From Flavobacteriales bacterium UBA3477 (lineage in GTDB: Bacteria > Bacteroidota > Bacteroidia > Flavobacteriales > Schleiferiaceae), in assembly GCA_002378005.1 (NCBI GenBank), contig DFQY01000032.1, forward strand, positions 1 through 12,328: a stretch of 12,328 bases of DNA. Reading direction: 5' to 3'. Under the pieces are notes generated by a model, which was not told the origin of the DNA, did no database searches, and saw only the letters and a list, made by a program, of their open reading frames with translations. The position numbers and the translations under genes were made by a program. Of the stretch, positions 6,813 to 12,328 are shown in pieces (position 1 is the first letter of the stretch; each line of letters opens with the position of its first letter).

Positions 6813-8561
6813 ATGAAGAAATCCGCACTTTTTACCCTAATGCTCCTGCTTTCAGTGAGTTGCCTGAATTCCATTAAAGGGCAAACGGTGCAGCGCATGG
6901 GCCCGCCTAACTGGTGGGTTGACCACCCCTTAGATACGGTGGAGATTTTGCTTCAGGGTGAGGGCCTTTTTAAATGGGCTGCGGAGGTCGAGAAATCTGC
7001 GGGGAAAGTCTTGAAGACCACACATTATGGCGACCGCTATTCACTGGTGAAGCTGTGGATCCGCCCGGGTTACAATAAAGAAAAAATCGAACTTAACATT
7101 GGGCCAAAGTCTTTTGATTTTCCCCTGCTCGAGCGTAGTGGCCACGAACCGCAAGGCTTGAGCGATCAGGATTTGGTCTACTTGATTACTCCAGACAGAT
7201 TCCACAACGGCGACCCTTCAAATGATGATGTGCCTGGAATGCGCGAGCGTGGCGTGGACCGTTCCAAGCCTTATGCCCGTCACGGCGGTGATTTGCAGGG
7301 GATACAAATGGGTTTGGATTATATAGAAGGTTTGGGCGCTACGGCACTTTGGATTAATCCCGTATTGGAAAACGACATGGAACGCGACAGTTACCACGGC
7401 TATGCCATTACGGATCACTATAGAGTAGACCCAAGGTATGGAGGGAATGAGGCGCTGATCGAATTGGCCACCGATCTTCATCAAAGGGAAATGAAGCACA
7501 TCATGGATATCGTGTACAATCACTGGGGTATAGAGCATTATTTGCACCGCAATTTGCCAGATTCCGCGATGGTGCATTTCAATCCGGACGGCAGCATCCC
7601 GTATTCAAATTTTAGATTTTCAGCCTTGTTTGATCCGCATGCGTTGCGGCAGGATAAGCAGGCCTTTGAGCAGGGTTGGTTTGCCGGAGCAATGCCCGAC
7701 TTGGATCAGCGCCATCCACTGACCGCATCGTATTTGCGCTATTCGACACTGTGGTACATCGAGATGTTTGAGGTGGATGCCCTGCGCTGCGATACCTATG
7801 CCTTTTCGGATCCGCTGTTTTTACGGAAGATGAACCAATTACTCAAACGACTCTACCCCAACATTTTTGTCTTTGGCGAGACTTGGTCCTATAACGAAGC
7901 TTCGCAGGCCTACTTCGCCCCGAACAAGATGTACGAAGGGCATTTCTCATTGGCCGATGCAGTGACAGATTTTACAATGTGGCGGGCCATTCATAAGATG
8001 TACAGCGCGGTGGAACATGAACAATTTGGGTGGAATACCGGCGCGGGGGAGTTGTATTACCGCTTGGTAAGCGACTATTTGTATGAGCATCCCGAGGACC
8101 TAATCATCTTCTTAGACAACCATGATGATGGGAGGTTTTTGGGGCAATTCAGCCAAGACACCACCAAACTCAAAAGTGCCTTAACCCTTCTGTACGCGAT
8201 GCGTGGGATTCCTGTGCTGTACTACGGCACGGAATTGGGCCTCAGTGGTCACAAAGACCATGGCGCCATTCGCGAGGATATGCCCGGGCTTGAAGGCGAG
8301 TTCCCTGATTTTGACAAAATAGGTGGGGATTTATTAGATTTGTGTCAAGAATTGGGCGCTTCCCGAAAGCTCCGCGGAAAAACTCAAGTACGACAAAAAG
8401 TCCCCAAAGACGGTTGGTACGTGCTCTGGATCACCTCGGAACAAGGCACTTGGCGGTTAGTCATCAACGCTTCTGACGAGCGGCGAACCTACACCAACGA
8501 GTGGGAGCAGAAGGAGAACGAATATGCCCCTTGGGAGGCCCAAATGATAGAAATGTTATAG
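6813..8561 (+). CDS. Exported GH13 alpha-amylase / neopullulanase-cyclomaltodextrinase-like enzyme
   Basis: This glycoside hydrolase is expected to cut alpha-1,4 (perhaps alpha-1,6) bonds in starch, pullulan or maltodextrins. The 582-aa product has an N-terminal signal with a lipobox-like SVSC at 14-17; signal peptidase I cleavage near residue 24 is the alternative. A cyclomaltodextrinase-type N-terminal beta domain (about 25-100) follows. The GH13 barrel (about 115-500) begins with DLVYLITPDRFHNGDPSND. Conserved regions are DIVYNH (232-237), VDALRCDTYAF (321-331, nucleophile D327), FGETWSY (354-360, acid/base E356) and FLDNHDD (433-439, transition-state Asp438). A C-terminal beta domain closes the protein. 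Length and domain order resemble Bacteroides SusA and related neopullulanases. All three catalytic carboxylates are present, so it should be active. It is followed after one base by an AraC regulator gene. Exact specificity and periplasmic versus surface location are open. Confidence 0.93.
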   Translation: MKKSALFTLMLLLSVSCLNSIKGQTVQRMGPPNWWVDHPLDTVEILLQGEGLFKWAAEVEKSAGKVLKTTHYGDRYSLVKLWIRPGYNKEKIELNIGPKSFDFPLLERSGHEPQGLSDQDLVYLITPDRFHNGDPSNDDVPGMRERGVDRSKPYARHGGDLQGIQMGLDYIEGLGATALWINPVLENDMERDSYHGYAITDHYRVDPRYGGNEALIELATDLHQREMKHIMDIVYNHWGIEHYLHRNLPDSAMVHFNPDGSIPYSNFRFSALFDPHALRQDKQAFEQGWFAGAMPDLDQRHPLTASYLRYSTLWYIEMFEVDALRCDTYAFSDPLFLRKMNQLLKRLYPNIFVFGETWSYNEASQAYFAPNKMYEGHFSLADAVTDFTMWRAIHKMYSAVEHEQFGWNTGAGELYYRLVSDYLYEHPEDLIIFLDNHDDGRFLGQFSQDTTKLKSALTLLYAMRGIPVLYYGTELGLSGHKDHGAIREDMPGLEGEFPDFDKIGGDLLDLCQELGASRKLRGKTQVRQKVPKDGWYVLWITSEQGTWRLVINASDERRTYTNEWEQKENEYAPWEAQMIEML

Positions 8562-8562
8562 C

Positions 8563-9411
8563 GTGAAAGCTACCATTGAGAATATCCGCATTGCCGAACA
8601 GGACCGTAGCTATAACAGCTATGTCCTCAAGCAGAGCATTTTCGATGATTACTGGCACTACCACCCCGAAATTGAAATCACCTACATTGTCAAAGGCGAA
8701 GGAATCGCCTTCATCGGCAACAAAACGGTTGAGTTCCGCCCAGGGAAGGCCTTCCTACTCGGCCCTTATCTTCCCCATAACTTCGTCAGTACTGATGAGG
8801 AGGGTGTAGTCATGGAAAAAGAATGTTGGGGGCTCCAATTCACGCAAGAGTGGCTCAATTCCTTCAAAGAAAGCTCGGCCCTTCGACGTCTTTTCAACGC
8901 GATGAGTTTCGGTATTGATTTAGGCATACTCAACGATAAAGAACACGACGCCTTCGCAACCATTGTCGGCAATGATCCACTCAGAAGCATCGGGGCCTTC
9001 TTCAACCTCATGGCCATGATTGCCGAGCGACCAGAATTCAACACCGTCTCAACCAATAGCGCCTACTCCAATGTGATGAGTCAGAAGATTAGCCAACGCA
9101 TGGAGCGCGTCTCAAAGTATATTCAAGACCACTACCAAGGCATCATCACCCTCAGCGAGATTGCCGATGTAGCCAGTATGACCGAACAGAGCTTTAGCCG
9201 CTGGTTCCGTCAAACCTCGGGACTGACTTTTGTAGATTACCTCATGCAATTGCGTACTACCGTGGCATCAAACTTGTTGATCAACACCAACAAAGCCATG
9301 ACAGAAGTGGCCGCAGAGAGCGGGTTCAACTCCAGCTCTTCCTTCAACCGAGCCTTTCTGAAAATCAAAGGATGTTCGCCACGGGAATTCCGGAAAAAAC
9401 GAACTTCTTAA
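8563..9411 (+). CDS. AraC-family transcriptional regulator with N-terminal cupin sensor
   Basis: This is a DNA-binding regulator of 282 aa. An N-terminal cupin-like sensor (about 20-100) contains the family stretch DDYWHYHPEIEITYIVKGEG (28-47) and FRPGKAFLLGPYLPHNF (58-74). A linker (about 100-178) leads to the C-terminal double helix-turn-helix (about 181-280), with ITLSEIADVASMTEQSFSRW and a final AAESGFNSSSSFNRAFLKIKG plus SPREFRKK. The start is a GTG at 8563. In this frame the last stop is at 8548-8550 and no ATG lies between, so GTG is the first usable start. Only one base separates it from the GH13 stop, pointing to co-transcription and translational coupling. Similar cupin-AraC proteins sense sugars in the cytoplasm, so control of this locus by a starch breakdown product is likely but inferred. 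Confidence 0.92.
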   Translation: MKATIENIRIAEQDRSYNSYVLKQSIFDDYWHYHPEIEITYIVKGEGIAFIGNKTVEFRPGKAFLLGPYLPHNFVSTDEEGVVMEKECWGLQFTQEWLNSFKESSALRRLFNAMSFGIDLGILNDKEHDAFATIVGNDPLRSIGAFFNLMAMIAERPEFNTVSTNSAYSNVMSQKISQRMERVSKYIQDHYQGIITLSEIADVASMTEQSFSRWFRQTSGLTFVDYLMQLRTTVASNLLINTNKAMTEVAAESGFNSSSSFNRAFLKIKGCSPREFRKKRTS

Positions 9412-9415
9412 ATAC

Positions 9416-9445
9416 AAAAAAGGAGCCCCGTGGAGCGCCTTTTTT
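9416..9445. terminator. Bidirectional terminator between the AraC and MFS genes
   Basis: An inverted repeat pairs AAAAAAGGAGC (9416-9426) with GCGCCTTTTTT (9435-9445), with one A-G mismatch and an eight-base loop. It has six Ts at the 3' side on both strands. It lies in the 40-base gap between the convergent ends of the AraC gene (stop 9409-9411) and the MFS gene (stop at 9452), and can terminate both. Confidence 0.85.
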
Positions 9446-9451
9446 CTTGAG

Positions 9452-10843
9452 TTATGCTTCGCCTTCCGGCACGTAGGTCATGACCTTTCGGTTGGTGATC
9501 AGGAGGTTGGCGAGAGCGGCCAGCACGAGTGCAAAACCCGCCAAAAGCATCGCGTTAATAGGAGCATCACCAAAGAGGTTTTTGTACAACGGCGTGATGG
9601 CAAAGGCCGCCACGATTTGTGGGAGCACGATAAACATATTGAAGATCCCCATGTACACGCCCATGCGATTCGGATCGATGGCCGAGCTCAACATGGCGTA
9701 CGGCATCGAGAGGATGGATCCCCAGCTGAAGCCGATAAGGACGAAACTTAGTCCAAGATCGGACGGTTCGTTGGCGAAATACATGTTGAAGAATCCGTAG
9801 GCACCGGCGAATAGTGAGGCCATATGAACATACTTCCGGTTGATGCGACGACGTGAGGTCCATAAGGTGAGCAGCAAGGCAAAAGCCATGGAGCTCAACC
9901 CGTAGTAGCCCATGTACGAGCCCACTTGGTTGGAGGCGTCGTTGAAAGCTTTGTCGGCCACCTTGTAGACCTCAATGGCCTCCGGCGTGCTCGAAGCATA
10001 CTCGATGGCTTCGGGTTTTGGGGCATCGAAGACGTGGTCGGTGAGGCCTGGATTGGCCATCGACCACATGGTGAAGAAGGCGAACCAAGAAAAGAATTGG
10101 ACCACCCCTAATTTGCGCATGGTCAGAGGCATTTCGGCGATGTTCTTAACCACTTCTTTCAATGTGTTTGCCATACCAGCATTCTGCTCGCGTTCTGCAC
10201 GGAAAGCTTCTAGGTCTTCGGGCGGATACTCGTCTGTCGTGAAGACGGTGTACAGAATGGACAAGATGAACACCATAGCGCCTACGGCAAAGGCCACTTG
10301 CACCGACATAGGTACTACGCCTGGATCTGCCTCATTGCTCACCCCAAGTTTAGAAACGAAAAGGGGAAGGTTAGATGCTACCCAAGTACTGATCCCGATG
10401 ATGAGGGTTTGTACCACGAATCCGAAAGAGCGCTGACTATCTGGAAGCTTGTCCGCAACTAAAGCACGGAACGGCTCCATGGAAATGTTCATCGAAGCGT
10501 CGAGAATCCACAATGCTCCGGCGGCCATCCATAGAAAGCTGCTGTGAGGAATGAAGAACAGGGTAATGGACGCTAGGATGGCACCGATCAAAAAGAACGG
10601 GCGGCGACGGCCCCAACGCGGGTGCCAAGTGTTGTCACTCATCTGGCCAATAATAGGCTGCACGATAAGTCCTGTCAAAGGCGCGGCCAACCACAGTAGA
10701 GGTAGGCTGTGCTCATCGGCACCTAAGGTTTCAAATACGCGGGTCATGAAACCGCTTTGGAGGGCATAGCCGAATTGGATCCCCAAGAAGCCAAAGCTCA
10801 TGTTCCAGATCTGCCAAAAACTGAGTCTAGGTTTTTGTTGCAT
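9452..10843 (-). CDS. MFS sugar transporter, SLC45/sucrose-maltose carrier type
   Basis: This inner-membrane carrier is expected to move a disaccharide such as maltose, probably with protons. The 463-aa product has about 12 hydrophobic helices. The diagnostic loop between helices 2 and 3 reads GQMSDNTWHPRWGRRRPFF (66-84); the RWGRRRPF signature is typical of plant sucrose carriers, animal SLC45 proteins and their bacterial relatives. A second family mark is the central acidic stretch FTTDEYPPEDLEAF (201-214) before a cytoplasmic loop. An unusually polar segment at about 266-308, containing PEAIE twice (278-282 and 287-291), lies before the helix that starts near 310. Downstream of an alpha-glucan-binding-type gene set and opposite a GH13 enzyme, it is the likely uptake step for the enzyme's product. 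A terminator precedes it, so its expression may be lower than that of the upstream genes. The substrate is inferred from family and context. Confidence 0.88.
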   Translation of the reverse strand: MQQKPRLSFWQIWNMSFGFLGIQFGYALQSGFMTRVFETLGADEHSLPLLWLAAPLTGLIVQPIIGQMSDNTWHPRWGRRRPFFLIGAILASITLFFIPHSSFLWMAAGALWILDASMNISMEPFRALVADKLPDSQRSFGFVVQTLIIGISTWVASNLPLFVSKLGVSNEADPGVVPMSVQVAFAVGAMVFILSILYTVFTTDEYPPEDLEAFRAEREQNAGMANTLKEVVKNIAEMPLTMRKLGVVQFFSWFAFFTMWSMANPGLTDHVFDAPKPEAIEYASSTPEAIEVYKVADKAFNDASNQVGSYMGYYGLSSMAFALLLTLWTSRRRINRKYVHMASLFAGAYGFFNMYFANEPSDLGLSFVLIGFSWGSILSMPYAMLSSAIDPNRMGVYMGIFNMFIVLPQIVAAFAITPLYKNLFGDAPINAMLLAGFALVLAALANLLITNRKVMTYVPEGEA

Positions 10844-10867
10844 GTCTTGTAGTTTTCGAGTGTGTTC

Positions 10868-10892
10868 AAAAAACCCGGCACAAGGCCGGGTT
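10868..10892 (-). terminator. Intrinsic terminator after the exported 284-aa protein gene
   Basis: On the minus strand AACCCGGC (10892-10885), a five-base loop and GCCGGGTT (10879-10872) form a perfect 8-bp stem. It continues into a run of six Ts (10873-10868), of which the first two are in the stem. It lies 23 bases after the end of the upstream gene and 24 bases before the MFS start codon. It should end or reduce transcription of the run entering from the right before the transporter gene. Confidence 0.88.
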
Positions 10893-10915
10893 CATAAGTT
10901 ACGACGTTCCCTGTA

Positions 10916-11770
10916 TTATTGGCATTCAATAAGGACGTTTACCGCTTCGGTAACACGATCCGCGCCGGTGGCAAACACCTTCTTCATGGCAATGAATTCA
11001 AGGTAATCAATCGTCTTATTGGCTGGTACTGTAAAGAATTCAGAAGGAACGATCAGCATCTCAAAGTTACCGTCGCCTAGGTAGTTCATCTTCAATTTTG
11101 GGTTAGTGCCCACGTTGAAGGTGTTCTCAATCTGGCTGAAGGTGCCGTCGGTGAAAATCACCTTGGCATAGACATAACAATCGTCCTCTGCGAGGTTTTG
11201 CATGCTGGCTTTTTCCTCTCTCCAATTCTCGTAACGCAAGGTCACAATATCATCTGCCATTACCTTGTTCGGGAAGTGGTAGAATGGGTTGCGCTCTGTG
11301 GCTGGTGGATCGATGTTGATCACTTGATCCGGAGTTTTTACATCAGGATCGCCATAACCGCCACCGTCTTTTGCCTTCACCAAGAAGTGGATGTCCTCGC
11401 TGTATACGGTCGCAGCATCTACTTCGTACCAAAGAGTTGGGACCATCTTGAACGAGAAAGTTCCGTTGGCATTTGGTGTGAATTTCAATGCTTCGTTGGA
11501 GTTTTTCCAAGGGGCAGAACCCGTGCCGTTCACCAGCGGGTGACCGTCTGGGTGAGCCGCCGGTTTCCAAGTCCACAAGTACACATCTTCGCCGGCATCA
11601 ATGGCCTGCTTCAACAAATCTTGTGGCTCATCAGACAAGTCCAATCCTGCCGGATCGAAAATGATTTCCAAAGAATCCGCTGGGTCGATGTTTTCATCAG
11701 GCACAGTGGAAATCTGAGCGTTCGCTACGACGCCCAAGGTCAATGCAAATAGGGTGATACTCTTTTTCAT
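10916..11770 (-). CDS. Exported protein with two similar beta-rich halves, Sus-type locus
   Basis: No enzyme family is recognised. The 284-aa product has a signal peptide, MKKSITLFALTLGVVANAQ, with a signal peptidase I site (ANA-Q) and no lipobox. Two halves look alike. Residues about 62-135 contain DVYLWTW...LKFTPNANGTFSFKMVPTLWYEV...IHFLVKAKDGG. Residues about 197-268 contain DCYVYAK...LKMNYLGDGNFEMLIVPSEFFTV...LEFIAMKKV. Such aromatic-rich beta-sandwich repeats occur in the accessory glycan-binding proteins that follow SusC/SusD genes in Bacteroidota, so a SusE/SusF-like binding role is plausible. It has no T9SS sorting tail. The gene starts 7 bases after the stop of the lipoprotein gene and is followed by a terminator. 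Alternative: a periplasmic protein of unknown role. Confidence 0.75.
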   Translation of the reverse strand: MKKSITLFALTLGVVANAQISTVPDENIDPADSLEIIFDPAGLDLSDEPQDLLKQAIDAGEDVYLWTWKPAAHPDGHPLVNGTGSAPWKNSNEALKFTPNANGTFSFKMVPTLWYEVDAATVYSEDIHFLVKAKDGGGYGDPDVKTPDQVINIDPPATERNPFYHFPNKVMADDIVTLRYENWREEKASMQNLAEDDCYVYAKVIFTDGTFSQIENTFNVGTNPKLKMNYLGDGNFEMLIVPSEFFTVPANKTIDYLEFIAMKKVFATGADRVTEAVNVLIECQ

Positions 11771-11777
11771 TGTGGGC

Positions 11778-12251
11778 TTATTTACGAGTGAATGTCAATT
11801 TATACGAAACGCTAGGCTTATCACAGCGCACACGATCGTAAACGAACACAACGTTTTGATCGATGGTGCGTGGCATGTTGCCTAGTGGAAGGATGGTAGT
11901 CATCGTATCTTCAGTCAAATGTAGTTCTGATGGGTACTGTGGCGAGTTGTAGCGCCATGTGCCTGAGGTGCCAAATACATTGAAGCCTGGTCCTGCCGAG
12001 TTGACGGAGTAGGTGCTGTCTTCATTGAACTGGACTATCCATTTGTCCGTGCTGTTCGTGTAGAAATACGAGATGTCGCGGGTTTCCGGAACGGGCAAGC
12101 TCAAATCTGTTTGGTCGGCATCTGAGAGTTCCCAAGTTCCTATGATTCCTGCGCCGGCTTCGTATGCGGGTCCAATGGGTCCCACCTCTGGCTTACAAGC
12201 CATGAAGGCAAGTAGCGACGCTGTTAAAAGGGTTAGAATTCTTGTTTTCAT
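11778..12251 (-). CDS. Small lipoprotein with a lipocalin-like beta domain
   Basis: The 157-aa product starts with a lipoprotein signal, MKTRILTLLTASLLAFMAC, with the acylated cysteine at 19. The mature part opens with a Pro/Gly-rich linker, then GIIGTWELSDADQTDL (35-50), a beta-rich stretch with WIVQFNEDSTYSV and GTSGTWRYNS, and ends in VSYKLTFTRK. The pattern 'GxWxL...F..DgtY......GtW' is typical of lipocalin-like small lipoproteins (DUF5004 or a similar group) found near SusC/SusD genes in Bacteroidota; the exact family name is from memory and not checked. It overlaps nothing, begins 13 bases after the stop of the truncated ORF at the right edge, and lies 7 bases before the next gene. All are on one strand, so one transcript is likely. 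The role is unknown; surface or periplasmic glycan handling is a guess from context. Confidence 0.8.
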   Translation of the reverse strand: MKTRILTLLTASLLAFMACKPEVGPIGPAYEAGAGIIGTWELSDADQTDLSLPVPETRDISYFYTNSTDKWIVQFNEDSTYSVNSAGPGFNVFGTSGTWRYNSPQYPSELHLTEDTMTTILPLGNMPRTIDQNVVFVYDRVRCDKPSVSYKLTFTRK

Positions 12252-12264
12252 ATGACTTTACTGC

Positions 12265-12328
12265 TTAGTTGCAGCCTCCTTCTTCGTTATACACAAACCC
12301 TTGGGCCGTTCCCTCAAAGTTCGGGAAT
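12265..12328 (-). CDS. C-terminal end of an unidentified ORF, cut by the window edge
   Basis: Reading into the window from the right on the minus strand, one frame stays open for 20 codons and ends in TAA (12267-12265). The visible tail is FPNFEGTAQGF followed by VYNEEGGCN. At least one other frame meets a stop within the first few codons. The stop lies 13 bases before the lipoprotein ATG, the tight spacing seen among the neighbouring genes, so this is probably the upstream operon member. In a starch-type locus a SusD-like or other surface lipoprotein gene would be expected here, but 20 residues do not allow identification. Confidence 0.55.
   Translation of the reverse strand, partial: FPNFEGTAQGFVYNEEGGCN

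Noticed and set aside
7218..7577. A 119-aa minus-strand ORF inside the GH13 gene
   Set aside because: It lies antisense to the conserved GH13 barrel start and region I; the plus-strand frame has the catalytic motifs.
11198..11752. A 184-aa plus-strand ORF opposite the exported 284-aa protein
   Set aside because: The minus-strand frame has a signal peptide, internal repeats, operon spacing and a terminator; the plus-strand product looks random and lacks any of these.

Overview
The window looks like a chromosomal piece of a Bacteroidota bacterium, most likely a free-living, possibly marine, Flavobacteriales-type organism. The evidence is a type IX secretion (T9SS) C-terminal sorting domain, promoters of the Bacteroidota TTG / TAnnTTTG type, start codons without clear Shine-Dalgarno sequences, and a glycan-utilisation neighbourhood. 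GC content is moderate and fairly even. I see no tRNA, rRNA, insertion sequence, CRISPR array or phage gene.

Region 1 (1-4200, minus strand) is the housekeeping operon rimP-nusA-infB. It encodes a ribosome maturation factor, a transcription elongation/antitermination factor and translation initiation factor IF-2, whose C-terminus lies beyond the left edge. A consensus promoter precedes rimP, and a very strong terminator-like hairpin sits between that promoter and the rimP start. This is a possible attenuator in an operon that encodes NusA itself.

Region 2 (4311-5043, plus strand) holds a single NarL/LuxR-type response regulator without a partner kinase in view. It ends in a near-perfect terminator that also serves the convergent gene to its right.

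Region 3 (5065-12328) reads as part of a starch/maltodextrin utilisation locus. A minus-strand gene encodes a secreted T9SS cargo protein with four tandem carbohydrate-binding-like beta-sandwich modules and no catalytic domain. Divergent from it, on the plus strand, are an exported GH13 alpha-amylase/neopullulanase-like enzyme and an AraC-family regulator that begins one base after the enzyme's stop codon. Convergent to these, on the minus strand, is a run of genes entering from the right: the tail of an unidentified ORF (a SusD-like gene would fit the position, but this is unproven), a small lipoprotein, an exported protein with two similar beta-rich halves, a terminator, and an MFS sugar transporter of the SLC45/sucrose-maltose type.

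Inferred working model: surface proteins capture the alpha-glucan, the exported GH13 enzyme cuts it in the periplasm or at the surface, and the MFS carrier brings maltose-sized sugars across the inner membrane. The AraC protein would sense a product and adjust expression. The substrate is inferred from the families present and not proven by the sequence.
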